Shown: positions 47,955-58,242 of the stretch, one piece after another
Layout: each line of letters begins with the position of its first letter
How positions within the stretch are numbered: position 1 is the first letter of the stretch
Assembly (NCBI RefSeq): GCF_000217955.3
Contig: NZ_AFOY02000007.1
Location: forward strand, 150,326 to 214,325
Length of the DNA stretch: 64,000 bases
From: Pseudomonas fluorescens HK44
Lineage (GTDB): Bacteria > Pseudomonadota > Gammaproteobacteria > Pseudomonadales > Pseudomonadaceae
Direction: 5' to 3'
Translations under genes and position numbers: made by a program
The notes under the pieces: model-generated
The model's database searches: none
The model's input: the letters and a program-made list of their open reading frames with translations, nothing else
Told to the model about the DNA's origin: nothing

Positions 47955-48487
47955 TCATCGTCGTTAAGCTTAAGCGTCAACCAATGATTGTCATTCGACG
48001 TAAGGTCCTAGCGTGGGCCTTTAGTCACCCTAAAGGTCTGGGCTGCTGAATCCATCCTTCGGACAGTGAAAACTGCTTCAGAAACCCAGGAGGCTCGAAC
48101 TTCTCGGGTCGTAAAGGGTAGAAATGGGTTTCATTTGATCGGTGTGCCAACGTTTGATTGATCAATGGCTAGCGCTTCGTCGGAAATTCCCGGGGGTACT
48201 AATTGGGTGCCGCTGCACTCGATCGGCCGGTGTAAACTGCACAACGATGTTGGTGGGTGTGCTAGCTCTCTGATGGCTGGTTGGCAGGCTCAGTTGCAGC
48301 AGATCGGGTCGTCACCAGATGAGGGGGCCCGAGCTTCAAAAGCTTAACAGGCGCCGACCTCGGTTGGCGCATCAAAAACTGGCACTTCCATCCCGTCGGA
48401 ATCTACGGTGAGCCCCGGGACGACAGTGTGAAAGTATGAATAACAGATAGCGCGCATTGGGCGTTATTTGAGTTTGAGGAGAAGACG
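47955..48487. other. 533-base gene-free region between wzz and the O-antigen genes
   Basis: No ORF with credible coding character is seen. Structures present are a perfect 7-bp hairpin CCTTTAG / CTAAAGG (48019-48036) and an imperfect GCGCCgACC / GGTtGGCGC hairpin (48351-48370); neither has a T tract. The O-antigen promoter should lie here. No JUMPstart/ops-like motif was found by eye. Confidence 0.5.
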
Positions 48488-49558
48488 TTGAAGATATTAG
48501 TGACCGGTGGCGCAGGCTTTATCGGCTCGGCGGTTGTTAGGCATATCATCGCCAACACCAAGGATTCGGTGATCAATTTGGATAAATTGACCTACGCCGG
48601 TAACCTGGAATCGCTGGCTGAAGCCGGTCAGAGTGACCGATATGCCTTTGAGCGGGTCGACATTTGTGATGCTGACCAACTGCAGCGAGTGCTAAGCGAG
48701 CACAAGCCTGACGCGATCATGCACCTGGCAGCGGAGTCCCATGTTGATCGTTCGATCAGCGGACCTTCGGACTTTATCCAGACTAATATCGTCGGAACCT
48801 ACACCCTGCTCGAAGCGACTCGTCATTATTGGAAAAGCCTGAGCCAGGAGGCGCAAGAGAGGTTCCGTTTTCATCACATCTCCACGGACGAGGTTTATGG
48901 CGATCTTGAAGGCCCCGAGGATCTCTTCACCGAGCAGACCCCGTATCAGCCAAGTTCGCCTTATTCGGCAAGTAAAGCAAGCTCTGACCATTTGGTCCGG
49001 GCCTGGAGCCGAACATACGGCCTGCCAGCGATCGTAACCAACTGTTCGAACAATTACGGACCTTGTCATTTCCCCGAAAAGCTCATTCCGCTTGTGATCT
49101 TGAACGCACTGGAAGGTAAGCCTCTTCCTATTTACGGCAAGGGTGATCAGGTTCGGGACTGGTTGTACGTCGAGGATCACGCGCGTGCGCTTTACAAAGT
49201 GGTATCCGAAGGTGACGTCGGCGAGACCTACAACATAGGTGGTCACAACGAGAAGAAAAATATCGAAGTTGTCCACACTGTTTGCGCTTTACTGGATGAA
49301 CTCTGTCCTGAATCGCCGTACCTTCCACATGCTCAACTCATCACCTACGTTCAGGATCGCCCTGGTCATGATCAGCGCTACGCCATTGACGCAAGCAAAA
49401 TTCAGCGTGAGCTTGGCTGGGTTCCCGAAGAAACGTTCGAGTCTGGCATCCGCAAGACAGTTGAGTGGTACCTGAGCAATCAGCAGTGGGTTGAACATGT
49501 CAAGAGCGGCAGTTACCAGCAGTGGATTGACCTGAACTATTCGGAGCGACAAGCCTGA
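48488..49558 (+). CDS. rfbB: dTDP-glucose 4,6-dehydratase
   Basis: RfbB (RmlB) makes dTDP-4-keto-6-deoxyglucose, the branch point for both dTDP-rhamnose and the 3-amino sugar made by the genes that follow. The 356-residue extended SDR has [28 protein letters not shown], the active-site STDEVYGDL and [11 protein letters not shown] (YxxxK). The start is TTG at 48488 (TTG AAG ATA), with GAGGAG six bases upstream; it gives the conserved MKILVTGG. Confidence 0.95.
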   Translation: MKILVTGGAGFIGSAVVRHIIANTKDSVINLDKLTYAGNLESLAEAGQSDRYAFERVDICDADQLQRVLSEHKPDAIMHLAAESHVDRSISGPSDFIQTNIVGTYTLLEATRHYWKSLSQEAQERFRFHHISTDEVYGDLEGPEDLFTEQTPYQPSSPYSASKASSDHLVRAWSRTYGLPAIVTNCSNNYGPCHFPEKLIPLVILNALEGKPLPIYGKGDQVRDWLYVEDHARALYKVVSEGDVGETYNIGGHNEKKNIEVVHTVCALLDELCPESPYLPHAQLITYVQDRPGHDQRYAIDASKIQRELGWVPEETFESGIRKTVEWYLSNQQWVEHVKSGSYQQWIDLNYSERQA

Positions 49559-49559
49559 T

Positions 49560-50453
49560 ATGAAAGTTCTCCTTTTGGGTAAGAATGGCCAGGTCGGTTG
49601 GGAGCTTCAACGTTCCCTGTCCACGATAGGTGAGGTTGTAGCTCCTGATCGCCTCTCGGTAGATGGGGTCTGTGGTGATTTGGCCAACTCTGAAACCTTG
49701 CGCGAAACTATCAAGCGTGTAGCGCCAGACATAATTGTCAACGCCGCTGCTTATACCGCCGTAGACAAGGCTGAGTCCGACAAAGATCTGGCTTTGCAGG
49801 TCAATGCAGCCGCTGTACAGGTCATTGCCGAGGAAGCATTCAAGCTCGGTAGCTGGGTGGTGCACTACTCCACTGATTATGTGTTTGATGGTAGCGGTGC
49901 ATCCGCTTGGCGGGAGAACGATGTTGTTTCACCGATCAATCACTACGGATTGACCAAGCTTCTCGGTGAGCAAGCGTTGATTTCGTCCGGGTGCAAGTGC
50001 CTTATTTTCCGCACAAGCTGGGTATACGGTGCGCGCGGAAGTAATTTTGCAAAAACGATGTTGCGACTCGCCAGCAGTCGCCCGGAGCTTAACGTTATCG
50101 CAGACCAGATCGGTGCCCCGACAGGCGCGGACCTGATAGCGGATGTAACCACCGTAGCGCTCCGGCACGCGCTCCAGAATCCATCTGTGGCAGGTGTTTA
50201 CCACTTGGCGGCAGCGGGTTTTACCTCTTGGTACGAGTACGCAAGCCTGGTTATCGACTACGGTAGAAACAACGGTCAGGCAGTCGTTGCACAAAGCGTA
50301 AAACCGATTTCAAGCGCAGAGTACCCGACGCCGGCGCGTCGGCCATTGAATTCGCGGCTTAATACCGAGAAACTGCGTGAGACTTTTTCCATCCACTTGC
50401 CTGAATGGCAAAGTGGTGTGACCCGGATGTTAAAGGAAGTGTTAGAGAAATGA
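49560..50453 (+). CDS. rfbD: dTDP-4-dehydrorhamnose reductase
   Basis: RfbD (RmlD) reduces dTDP-4-keto-L-rhamnose to dTDP-L-rhamnose. The 297-residue protein has [39 protein letters not shown] and the YGLTKLLGE catalytic Tyr-Lys. Its ATG stands one base after the rfbB stop and its stop overlaps the rfbA start (ATGA), so the genes are translationally linked. Confidence 0.95.
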   Translation: MKVLLLGKNGQVGWELQRSLSTIGEVVAPDRLSVDGVCGDLANSETLRETIKRVAPDIIVNAAAYTAVDKAESDKDLALQVNAAAVQVIAEEAFKLGSWVVHYSTDYVFDGSGASAWRENDVVSPINHYGLTKLLGEQALISSGCKCLIFRTSWVYGARGSNFAKTMLRLASSRPELNVIADQIGAPTGADLIADVTTVALRHALQNPSVAGVYHLAAAGFTSWYEYASLVIDYGRNNGQAVVAQSVKPISSAEYPTPARRPLNSRLNTEKLRETFSIHLPEWQSGVTRMLKEVLEK

Positions 50454-51334
50454 CGGTCATGAAACGCAAAGGCATCATCCTCGCGGGCGGCTCTGGCACG
50501 CGTTTGCATCCCCTCACGCTGGGGGTATCGAAGCAAATGCTTCCGATTTTCGATAAGCCGATGATCTTTTATCCGCTGTCTGTACTGATGCTTGCCGGGA
50601 TGCGTGAAATTCTGATTATTTCCACCCCGGAAGATCTGCCTTGCTTTAAAAAGCTCCTGGGCGACGGCCGCCAGTACGGTATCGAATTGAGTTATGCCGA
50701 GCAGCCGAGTCCGGATGGTCTCGCTCAAGCCTTCATCATCGGCGAAGAGTTCATTGGTGATAATCCGTGCTGCCTGATCCTGGGGGATAACATTTTCTAT
50801 GGTCAGCATTTTTCTGACAACCTGCGCTCTGCCATGTCGCAGACTACGGGGGCTACGGTATTCGGTTATCACGTCTCTGATCCCGAGCGCTTCGGTGTGG
50901 TCGAATTCGACAAGACCGGTCGCGCATTGAGTATTGAAGAAAAACCCGTCGATCCTAAATCCAACTATGCTGTGACCGGTTTGTACTTCTATGACAACCG
51001 CGTTGTAGAGATTGCAAAAAATATCAAACCGTCACCAAGAGGCGAGCTCGAAATCACCGATGTAAACCGTGCGTATCTCGATGACAAGTCGCTTACTGTG
51101 GAAATGCTCGGACGTGGTTTTGCTTGGTTGGACACTGGCACTCACGAGTCGCTGCTGGAAGCAAGTCACTTTGTGCATACCATCGAGCACCGTCAGGGCT
51201 TGAAAGTAGCGTGTCTGGAGGAGATAGCATTCCACAATGGCTGGATAACTCCTGAAATACTCGGTGAGCAAGCTGAAAAACTCAAAAAGACCGGGTATGG
51301 GCAGTACCTGCAGAAGCTTCTGGCAGAGGCTTAA
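50450..51334 (+). CDS. rfbA: Glucose-1-phosphate thymidylyltransferase
   Basis: RfbA (RmlA) couples glucose-1-phosphate and dTTP to dTDP-glucose, the entry reaction of the pathway. The 294-residue protein has [40 protein letters not shown] and [14 protein letters not shown]. The ATG at 50450 overlaps the rfbD stop; the ATG three codons later is possible. The enzyme is usually inhibited by dTDP-rhamnose. Confidence 0.95.
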   Translation: MTVMKRKGIILAGGSGTRLHPLTLGVSKQMLPIFDKPMIFYPLSVLMLAGMREILIISTPEDLPCFKKLLGDGRQYGIELSYAEQPSPDGLAQAFIIGEEFIGDNPCCLILGDNIFYGQHFSDNLRSAMSQTTGATVFGYHVSDPERFGVVEFDKTGRALSIEEKPVDPKSNYAVTGLYFYDNRVVEIAKNIKPSPRGELEITDVNRAYLDDKSLTVEMLGRGFAWLDTGTHESLLEASHFVHTIEHRQGLKVACLEEIAFHNGWITPEILGEQAEKLKKTGYGQYLQKLLAEA

Positions 51335-51339
51335 GACGT

Positions 51340-51903
51340 ATGAACCTGATTCAAACCTCCATTCCTGATGTGGTCATTATTGAACCGGCAGTTTTTAGCG
51401 ATGAGCGCGGCTGGTTCATGGAAAGTTTTCACGAGGAAAAGTTTCACAGGGCACTGGAATGTCTTGGTTTGTCTGTGCCGCGTGCGTTCGTCCAGGACAA
51501 CCATTCCTGTTCGGCGAAAGGTGTGCTGCGAGGTTTACACTTCCAGCGTGCACCTTTTGCGCAGGGGAAGCTTGTTCGGGTCGTTCGAGGTGCTGCATTT
51601 GATGTCGCGGTAGACATCAGACCTGATTCTCCTACCTATTTGAAATGGGTAAGTGTGGAGTTAAGCAGCTCCAACAATAGAATGCTCTGGATTCCGGAAG
51701 GCTTTGCACACGGATTTGTTGCGTTGGAGGATGATACTCACTTCCTTTACAAAACAACGAACTACTATGACAAACAGTCTGAAGGTTCGCTTCACTGGAG
51801 CGATCCTCAACTGGGTATTAAGTGGCCAGGTGCTGAGAGCTATATTGTCAGCGAAAAAGATGATCAGGCCCCCAGTGTCGATAGCTTGTCGGTGGTGCGG
51901 TAA
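51340..51903 (+). CDS. rfbC: dTDP-4-dehydrorhamnose 3,5-epimerase
   Basis: RfbC (RmlC) epimerises dTDP-4-keto-6-deoxyglucose at C3 and C5. The 187-residue cupin has DERGWFMESFHEEKF, FVQDNHSCSAKGVLRGLHFQ (catalytic His) and the Tyr-containing KTTNYYDKQSEGSLHW. It completes a full rhamnose set in the order BDAC. Its stop overlaps the next gene start by one base. Confidence 0.95.
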   Translation: MNLIQTSIPDVVIIEPAVFSDERGWFMESFHEEKFHRALECLGLSVPRAFVQDNHSCSAKGVLRGLHFQRAPFAQGKLVRVVRGAAFDVAVDIRPDSPTYLKWVSVELSSSNNRMLWIPEGFAHGFVALEDDTHFLYKTTNYYDKQSEGSLHWSDPQLGIKWPGAESYIVSEKDDQAPSVDSLSVVR

Positions 51904-52307
51904 TGAGCCTGGTTCGGATGCTTGACATCAATACGTTGGGTGACGAGCGGGGGCATCTGATCGCTCTTGAGGGTGACAAGAATATCCCGTTCGAAATTAA
52001 GCGGGTTTATTATTTGACCGACACTCAGCCGGGCGTGCCGCGCGGTTTTCATGCTCATAAAGAACTCGTACAAGTTGCTGTGTGCGTGTCGGGTCGTTGT
52101 CTGATGAAAATGGATGATGGTCTGCGCACGGAAGAGATATGGCTGGATGCTCCTGATAAAGCCATAGTGATTGATAAAATGATCTGGCACGAAATGCACG
52201 ATTTTAGTTCTGATTGCGTGTTGCTTGTATTGGCTAGTGATTTTTATGACGAGCAAGATTATATCAGGGACTACAGTATATTCAGTGAGTTGACTAAAAG
52301 TGCCTAA
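51903..52307 (+). CDS. dTDP-4-keto-6-deoxyglucose 3,4-ketoisomerase (FdtA/QdtA-like)
   Basis: A 134-residue single-domain cupin of the WxcM/FdtA type that moves the keto group of dTDP-4-keto-6-deoxyglucose from C4 to C3. The catalytic His pair is in [12 protein letters not shown], and the late DEQDYIRDY segment is also typical. FdtA gives the galacto (Fuc3N) product, QdtA the gluco (Qui3N) product; the sequence alone does not decide for me. It is followed by an acetyltransferase and an aminotransferase that would complete the pathway. Confidence 0.9.
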   Translation: MSLVRMLDINTLGDERGHLIALEGDKNIPFEIKRVYYLTDTQPGVPRGFHAHKELVQVAVCVSGRCLMKMDDGLRTEEIWLDAPDKAIVIDKMIWHEMHDFSSDCVLLVLASDFYDEQDYIRDYSIFSELTKSA

Positions 52308-52764
52308 AATACATCCTCTCGCCGATGTGAAAAGTAAAGCTATCGGTAAGGACACCCGGATTTGGCAGTTTGCAGTTGTTTTTGACGGCGCCGTCGTTGG
52401 AGAGAACTGTAATATCTGCGCTCATACCTTGGTGGAAAATGGTGTTGTTGTTGGAAATAACGTTACCATCAAGTCCGGGGTTTATCTTTGGGAAGGGACC
52501 GTGGTTGCTGATAATGTATTTATTGGTCCCAACGCCACGTTCACCAATGATGTAATGCCGCGTTCCAAAATTTACCCAGAAGCATTTTCAGGCATTATTA
52601 TCAAACAAGGTGCAAGTGTCGGAGCTAATGCAACGATATTGCCTGGTGTAACCATCGGCGAAGAAGCCATGGTTGGTGCTGGGGCTGTAGTCGTTTCTGA
52701 TGTTCCGGACCGAGCAGTCGTCGTGGGCAACCCAGCTAAAGTGATCAGGTATTTGACCAAATGA
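52300..52764 (+). CDS. Hexapeptide-repeat sugar N-acetyltransferase (FdtC/QdtC-like)
   Basis: A 154-residue left-handed beta-helix acyltransferase; repeats of [IV]G-x4 run through [35 protein letters not shown] and [19 protein letters not shown]. It should N-acetylate the 3-amino group of dTDP-3-amino-3,6-dideoxyhexose using acetyl-CoA. GTG at 52300 overlaps the isomerase end by eight bases and [10 protein letters not shown] suits the family. Its end overlaps the next start (ATGA). Confidence 0.85.
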   Translation: MPKIHPLADVKSKAIGKDTRIWQFAVVFDGAVVGENCNICAHTLVENGVVVGNNVTIKSGVYLWEGTVVADNVFIGPNATFTNDVMPRSKIYPEAFSGIIIKQGASVGANATILPGVTIGEEAMVGAGAVVVSDVPDRAVVVGNPAKVIRYLTK

Positions 52765-53891
52765 TTAGTTTTCTTGACTTAAAAACTATCAACCAGACTT
52801 GCCGTGAAGAACTAATTGAAGCTTGCACGCGTGTTATCGACTCTGGTTGGTACATCGGTGGTGGCGAGCTTTTACAATTCGAGAAAGAGTTCTCGGAGTA
52901 TTGCGGTACTAAGCATTGTATAGGCGTTGCCAACGGCCTTGATGCTCTGGAATTGGTCATTAGAGCCTGGAAAGAGCTTGGCCTTCTTAGCGAAGGCGAT
53001 GAAATTCTGGTTCCATCCAACACCTACATTGCTAGTATTTTGGCTGTATCGGAGAATGGCCTTGTTCCCGTTCTGGTAGAGCCCGACGTTGCTACATTCA
53101 ATATCTGCCCTGTAAAAGCAGAGGCAGCAATTACTTCCAGAACCAAGGCAATCTTGCCCGTTCATCTCTATGGTCGATTGGCTGATATGCCAAGGATTAT
53201 GGACCTTGCGCAACGCCGCGGACTGCTGGTTCTCGAAGATTCTGCGCAGTCTCATGGCGCAAGTATCGACGGGAAAAAAGCGGGTAGCTGGGGGAATGCT
53301 TCCGGTTTCAGCTTCTATCCTGGCAAGAATCTTGGGGCGCTGGGCGATGCGGGCGCTGTTACGACAAATGACGATCTCTTGGCAACGACTCTGCGAGCAC
53401 TGCGTAACTATGGCTCCCACGAGAAGTATAAGAACCTCTATCGTGGCGTGAACAGCCGTCTGGATGAGATTCAGGCAGCGTGTTTGTCTGTAAAACTCAA
53501 ATATCTGGATGAGCAAACGGCCCACCGCCGCGAGATTGCAGACCTGTACACCCGAACCATCGACAACCCTGCGATCGTTTTGCCTGTGTCGGAGCGATTC
53601 GAATCTTTGCAGAATGCCAGCCACGTTTGGCATGTATACACCGTACTGTGCGAGCAAAGAGAAGCGCTTCAAAAACATTTGCTGGAAAGTGGCGCTCAAA
53701 CGTTGATCCACTACCCGATTCCTCCACATCATCAGCAAGCTTATGCTGAGTTGGCCGGCTGCTCGTTTCCGATTTCAGAGAAAATACATAGTCAGATCTT
53801 GAGTTTGCCAATGGGGCCAACTTTGTCGCTGAGCGAAGCTGAAACAGTAGTACAGGCATGCAATAGTTTTTTGGCTAAAGAAATTAAATGA
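52761..53891 (+). CDS. DegT-family sugar aminotransferase (FdtB/QdtB-like)
   Basis: A 376-residue PLP enzyme of the DegT/DnrJ/EryC1 family that would aminate the 3-keto sugar at C3 using glutamate. Motifs are [58 protein letters not shown] [13 protein letters not shown] and the cofactor lysine in [15 protein letters not shown]. Order isomerase, acetyltransferase, aminotransferase is the same as in other dTDP-Fuc3NAc/Qui3NAc clusters. It overlaps the flippase start. Confidence 0.92.
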   Translation: MISFLDLKTINQTCREELIEACTRVIDSGWYIGGGELLQFEKEFSEYCGTKHCIGVANGLDALELVIRAWKELGLLSEGDEILVPSNTYIASILAVSENGLVPVLVEPDVATFNICPVKAEAAITSRTKAILPVHLYGRLADMPRIMDLAQRRGLLVLEDSAQSHGASIDGKKAGSWGNASGFSFYPGKNLGALGDAGAVTTNDDLLATTLRALRNYGSHEKYKNLYRGVNSRLDEIQAACLSVKLKYLDEQTAHRREIADLYTRTIDNPAIVLPVSERFESLQNASHVWHVYTVLCEQREALQKHLLESGAQTLIHYPIPPHHQQAYAELAGCSFPISEKIHSQILSLPMGPTLSLSEAETVVQACNSFLAKEIK

Positions 53892-55168
53892 ATCTTGTTA
53901 AAACGAGTTTTTTTAATGGAATAGCTGTTGTCATTAAAATGTTGACCTTATTGGGAATAAATAAAATCTTGGCGTTGTATGTCGGGCCGTCAGGTTATGC
54001 AGCGTTGGGGCAGCTACAGAACGCCTTGACGATGATAACAACGCTTTCCAGCGGCGCCGTCAATACAGGTGTTACCAAATATACAGCTGAGTATATTGAT
54101 TATCCAAGCAGGCAGCACACGGTTTGGAAGACCTCAACAACTTTTGCTATTGTAGGCTCTCTTGCTGTAGGTGTTGCGGTTGCAGTGTTCAGTGATAAGT
54201 TGTCACTGTATTTTTTTAAAAAAGTTGAGTACTCCAGTGTCTTTTTATGGATTGCGTTGTCGCTGATATTCTTTACATTTAATGCTCTGTTGCTCGCCAT
54301 TATCAATGGAAAAAAAGACGTTAAAACACTGGTGATTGCCAACATCGCTGGCAGCTTTTTATCGTTGATAGTCACCGGTTTACTTACCTGGTTTTTAGGG
54401 CTCTATGGAGCCTTGGTTTCCCTTGGGATATATCAAGCGCTGGCATTCGTTACGACTGTTTTTTTATGTCGGCAAGCAGAATGGTTTCGAGTTGAATATT
54501 TTTTTGGTCGGTTTGATAAAGGTGTAGCTCTTGATTTAAGTAAGTATGCTGCAATGGCATTGACCACAGCGGTATGTCTTCCCGTTGCTCAGATATTGAT
54601 TCGTGATCACTTAATAAGCGAGTTTGGAGTCGAGTATGCTGGTTACTGGGAGGCAATGTGGCGGCTAAGCAGTGCATATCTCTTGCTGGTGACCACCACC
54701 CTAGGTGTTTATTATCTACCCCGTCTTTCTGAATTGGTTGGTTATACCGCTGTTCTGAAAGAGGTCATTGAAGGTTATAAGTTTGTACTTCCTGTTGCGA
54801 TAGTATGCTGTATGGCGGTGTATTTTTTACGCGATTTCATCATATATATGTTGTTTAGTAAACAATTTCTACCGATGAGAGATCTATTTGCGTTTCAACT
54901 CGTCGGCGATGTAATGAAAATTGGAAGCTGGATACTTGCGTATGTGATGTTGGGTAAAACCATGTACAAACTGTATATAGTTACTGAGGTGTTGTTTTCC
55001 ATATCGTGGTATTTGTTAGTTTTACTGTTCACCCGATGGCATGGTTTTGACGGGGTGGTTGAAGCCTATGCATTCAATTACTTTCTATACTGGATTGTTA
55101 TGGCCGTTTGCGTAGCGTACGCACTAAGTGCGAATTCTAATGGTCAGACTGACCCCTCGATAAGGTGA
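53888..55168 (+). CDS. wzx: O-antigen flippase Wzx
   Basis: Wzx moves lipid-linked O-units across the inner membrane. The 426-residue polytopic protein has about twelve hydrophobic segments and the polysaccharide-transporter start [36 protein letters not shown]... with the conserved [17 protein letters not shown] content rises noticeably here compared with the flanking housekeeping genes. It overlaps the aminotransferase gene by four bases (ATGA) and precedes a glycosyltransferase. Confidence 0.9.
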   Translation: MNLVKTSFFNGIAVVIKMLTLLGINKILALYVGPSGYAALGQLQNALTMITTLSSGAVNTGVTKYTAEYIDYPSRQHTVWKTSTTFAIVGSLAVGVAVAVFSDKLSLYFFKKVEYSSVFLWIALSLIFFTFNALLLAIINGKKDVKTLVIANIAGSFLSLIVTGLLTWFLGLYGALVSLGIYQALAFVTTVFLCRQAEWFRVEYFFGRFDKGVALDLSKYAAMALTTAVCLPVAQILIRDHLISEFGVEYAGYWEAMWRLSSAYLLLVTTTLGVYYLPRLSELVGYTAVLKEVIEGYKFVLPVAIVCCMAVYFLRDFIIYMLFSKQFLPMRDLFAFQLVGDVMKIGSWILAYVMLGKTMYKLYIVTEVLFSISWYLLVLLFTRWHGFDGVVEAYAFNYFLYWIVMAVCVAYALSANSNGQTDPSIR

Positions 55169-55178
55169 GGAGAGCTAA

Positions 55179-56237
55179 ATGAAAATTTTAATCCCTATGC
55201 TTGCATTTTCAAGCGCAGGTGGGATGAGGGTGTTGTCGAGGCTTTCTAGTGAGTTAATAGAGAGTGGGCACGAAGTGGAGTTTTTAGGTCCAGACTTCAT
55301 TAACAAGCCTTATTATCCGACTCTCGCTAATGTAAGAACGTTTTCAAATATTTTTCATCGTGTTCCAGTGGTGCGAGGAATATTTAACCTTGTAGGGATG
55401 TTTTTGTTTATTCTCAAGCACCGAAAAGAATATGATATTTTTTTGGCTAGCTACAATTTAACTGCGTTCCCCGTCGCGTTTGGTGCTCTAGGTACAGGTA
55501 AAGGCTTTTATTATATTCAAGCTTATGAACCTGAATTTTATGATAAGAAAAGCTTTATAGGTTTTCTTGGCTATTTAATGGCGTCGGTCTCATATTTTTT
55601 GCCGCTTCGGCGAATTGTAAATGGGGCGATTTATCAGAGCCATAAGCTGTTAAGGGCGAAGTTTGTTGTCGAGCCCGGTATTGATTTGGAAGTATTCAAG
55701 TTCTCACCGAGGTCATTTCCTTCCGAAGAAATAGTTCTAGGATGCATAGGTCGAGAGCTTGCATGGAAAGGGACTTATGAGATTGTGGAGGCGGTGAAGT
55801 TTGTTAGAGCCTTCACAGGTAAAAATTTGATTTTAAAGGTGGCATTCGAACTTCCTAGGACTGTAGATTTAAAAAGTTACGACTTTATCCAGATGTGCTC
55901 GCCTCACGGAGATGATTATTTGGCAGAGTTTTATAAAAGCGTTGACTTGTTTATTGCTACCGGGCTTATCCAAGATAATGCGTTTCACTACCCTTGTTTG
56001 GAGTCCCTGGCTTCCGGATGTATAGTGGTTTCCAACTATGGGCCGGCCACTGAAAGCAACTCATTGTATATTGAACAGGTAACGATTGAGAAGATAGTAT
56101 CCCAGATATTACGTTACCTCCAGTTGGATCGGGAAGCTTTGGCTGCTATGCGGACTCGTGCGGAGCATGACGTGAAAGCATATGAATGGTCAGAGATAGC
56201 ACGAAAGATGCTTGTTTCATTTTCTTCTCTACGTTAA
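55179..56237 (+). CDS. Glycosyltransferase, GT4-like
   Basis: A 352-residue cytosolic glycosyltransferase of GT-B fold. The N-terminal Gly loop is SSAGGMRVLSRLSSELIESGHEV, and the donor-binding Glu pattern reads HYPCLESLASGCIVVSNYGPATE. The sugar transferred is not identifiable. GGTGAGGAGAG stands before the ATG. The gene is AT-rich, like its neighbours. Confidence 0.82.
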   Translation: MKILIPMLAFSSAGGMRVLSRLSSELIESGHEVEFLGPDFINKPYYPTLANVRTFSNIFHRVPVVRGIFNLVGMFLFILKHRKEYDIFLASYNLTAFPVAFGALGTGKGFYYIQAYEPEFYDKKSFIGFLGYLMASVSYFLPLRRIVNGAIYQSHKLLRAKFVVEPGIDLEVFKFSPRSFPSEEIVLGCIGRELAWKGTYEIVEAVKFVRAFTGKNLILKVAFELPRTVDLKSYDFIQMCSPHGDDYLAEFYKSVDLFIATGLIQDNAFHYPCLESLASGCIVVSNYGPATESNSLYIEQVTIEKIVSQILRYLQLDREALAAMRTRAEHDVKAYEWSEIARKMLVSFSSLR

Positions 56238-56258
56238 CTACATCTTAAGTATATTAAT

Positions 56259-57164
56259 ATGAAAGCTTCCGTTGCCGCAGTAGTAGTGCTTTTTAATCCG
56301 GATCTGGTCGTACTTGACAGGCTGTTGCTCAGCATTTCTGAACAAGTGCAATTTGTTTACGTTGTTGATAACACCCCAGGTGCTGGTATTGAAAACTATC
56401 AAGGGAGGTTTGATGATGAAAATTTATTTTACCACGCCCTTCAGGATAATTACGGTATAGCACGTGCGCACAATGTTGGTGTTCAACTGGCTGAAAAGGC
56501 TGGCTATTCACATGTTTTGTTGCTTGACCAAGACAGTGAGTTATCACCGGGTACCGTTGAGACCTTATTGGTTGAAGAGCAAAAATTGCTCGATGCGGGT
56601 GTTAAAGTTGGTGCAATTGGACCTGTTTTTATCGATGAGAAAACAGGTGATGCTGCTCCAGCACTGAAACCATCATTCTTGGGCACGAAGAGTGTTGAAA
56701 TTGATTTAAGTTCTACGTTACCTGTCATGAGTAATTACATTATTGCTTCGGGTTCGTTAATTCGGATCAGTGTTTTCAATGTGGTTGGATTGATGCAGGA
56801 AAGCTTATTTATCGACTGGGTCGATATTGAGTGGGGGGAGAGAGCCTCCTCGGTTGGTTATGGATCCTATTTGACTCCGCTTGTTACAATGCGCCACAGT
56901 ATTGGTGATGAGTTTGTAACTCTGCTAGGGAAGCGAATTACCCTGCATAGTGATTTTCGAAATTATTTTATTGTAAGGAATGCAACTTATCTTGCTTTGT
57001 GGAGTAAGATTCGGTTTCAGACTCGCTTTCGGTTTGCACGAAAGATTCCTTATTATGTTGTTTGTTATACGTTGTGCTCTCAGAAAAAGTTATATTCTGC
57101 AAAGTTGTTGTGTCTTGCTTTTTATGATGGAGTAGTAAGGAATATGTTCAAGGGTAGGTTTTGA
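56259..57164 (+). CDS. Glycosyltransferase family 2, rhamnosyltransferase-like
   Basis: A 301-residue GT-A enzyme beginning VAAVVVLFNPDLVVLDRLLLS, with NYGIARAHNVGVQ, the metal-binding DQDSE (LLLDQDSELSPG) and FIDWVDIEWGERA. These blocks are typical of bacterial rhamnosyltransferases that use dTDP-L-rhamnose, which the rfb genes would supply. Its stop overlaps the polymerase start (TGATG-type). Confidence 0.85.
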   Translation: MKASVAAVVVLFNPDLVVLDRLLLSISEQVQFVYVVDNTPGAGIENYQGRFDDENLFYHALQDNYGIARAHNVGVQLAEKAGYSHVLLLDQDSELSPGTVETLLVEEQKLLDAGVKVGAIGPVFIDEKTGDAAPALKPSFLGTKSVEIDLSSTLPVMSNYIIASGSLIRISVFNVVGLMQESLFIDWVDIEWGERASSVGYGSYLTPLVTMRHSIGDEFVTLLGKRITLHSDFRNYFIVRNATYLALWSKIRFQTRFRFARKIPYYVVCYTLCSQKKLYSAKLLCLAFYDGVVRNMFKGRF

Positions 57165-58225
57165 TGTTGTACCTATCAATATTTTTAGCTGCTTTGTTAT
57201 GCGGTTTTTTTTCATTGGTGCGCGATGAGAGAAATATGATAATTTTTTCGCGTACAGTATTTGCTATTTTGCTTTTGTATCTGGTTATGTTTGCAGGGCT
57301 GCGGGCGCCCGACGTAGCGCCAGACTATTTCAATTACATTGACTGGCTGTACCGCGTCGGAAAGTCACCTGAATCTATTTTTGAAGAGTTTAAAGATCCG
57401 GGCTTTTTACTTACGTTCAGTTTTATAAATTGGCTTGGTCTACCTGATTTTGTGTTTTTTTCTTTTATTGCGTTTATTTCGCTACAGGCCAAGGCGATTT
57501 TTTCGAATGTGGTTTTTCGTGGTTGTTTTTCATATTTTCTTTTCTTCCTGATTTTTTCTCGATTCTATATCGTTCACGATATGGTTCAGGTTCGGGTAGG
57601 GGCTGCGATAGCACTCGCCTCTTGCGGGATAATGTTTTTTTATACAGGACAGAAAACAAAAGGACTGATTTTCTATTTTCTAGCGCTCAGCTTTCATTTT
57701 TCGGTCATGGTGTTTCTTCCATGTTTTGTGTTTGTCATGCTTGGGTTTAGATACTTTGGACGAGCTAGTATTGCCGTTCTCTTAGGCTCGGCTTTTGCGT
57801 TAAGTACTTTGATTTCAGGTTTTACTGACAGCTTGAGTGAGTTTAGTCGCCTTGCCCCTTATCTTAACGGAGAGTACCATACAGCTGCGCTGTCATTATT
57901 CTCATTCTATTTTCTGGTTCGCTTTACCTTGGTCGTGACGGTGTTGATAATATTTTATGAGCGACTCACAGAAGTTGAACGCTTTGTCTTATGTATGTCG
58001 GTTGTAGGTTTGGCGCTGCAGGTGTTGCTCTCCTGGAATGACTCTTTTTCATTGAGAGCTGCCGAGGTTTTTGGTTTTTTTGATATGGCTTGTTTTGCCA
58101 TGTTGATGCGATTATTTAACTATCGAAGCAGAATTATCTATTCGCTAATGCTTGTTGGAATAGCCGCCGTTTTCTATGTTTCATCTTTGAAGATGGTCGA
58201 AGATTATCATTCGGTATTGTCTTAG
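57164..58225 (+). CDS. wzy: O-antigen polymerase Wzy (EpsG-like)
   Basis: A 353-residue polytopic protein with about ten hydrophobic helices and a larger periplasmic loop containing GLRAPDVAPDYFNYIDWLYR, a pattern seen in EpsG-type Wzy polymerases. Position in a Wzx-containing cluster with a Wzz gene supports the call; primary sequence of Wzy is poorly conserved. ATG at 57164 overlaps the previous stop by one base; a TTG lies one codon earlier. AT-rich. Confidence 0.8.
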   Translation: MLYLSIFLAALLCGFFSLVRDERNMIIFSRTVFAILLLYLVMFAGLRAPDVAPDYFNYIDWLYRVGKSPESIFEEFKDPGFLLTFSFINWLGLPDFVFFSFIAFISLQAKAIFSNVVFRGCFSYFLFFLIFSRFYIVHDMVQVRVGAAIALASCGIMFFYTGQKTKGLIFYFLALSFHFSVMVFLPCFVFVMLGFRYFGRASIAVLLGSAFALSTLISGFTDSLSEFSRLAPYLNGEYHTAALSLFSFYFLVRFTLVVTVLIIFYERLTEVERFVLCMSVVGLALQVLLSWNDSFSLRAAEVFGFFDMACFAMLMRLFNYRSRIIYSLMLVGIAAVFYVSSLKMVEDYHSVLS

Positions 58226-58242
58226 TTTTTTGTTTTCTTGAT

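Noticed and set aside
48165..48347. 60-codon ORF in the wzz-rfbB gap
   Set aside because: No ribosome binding site, no family resemblance, and codon use unlike neighbouring genes.
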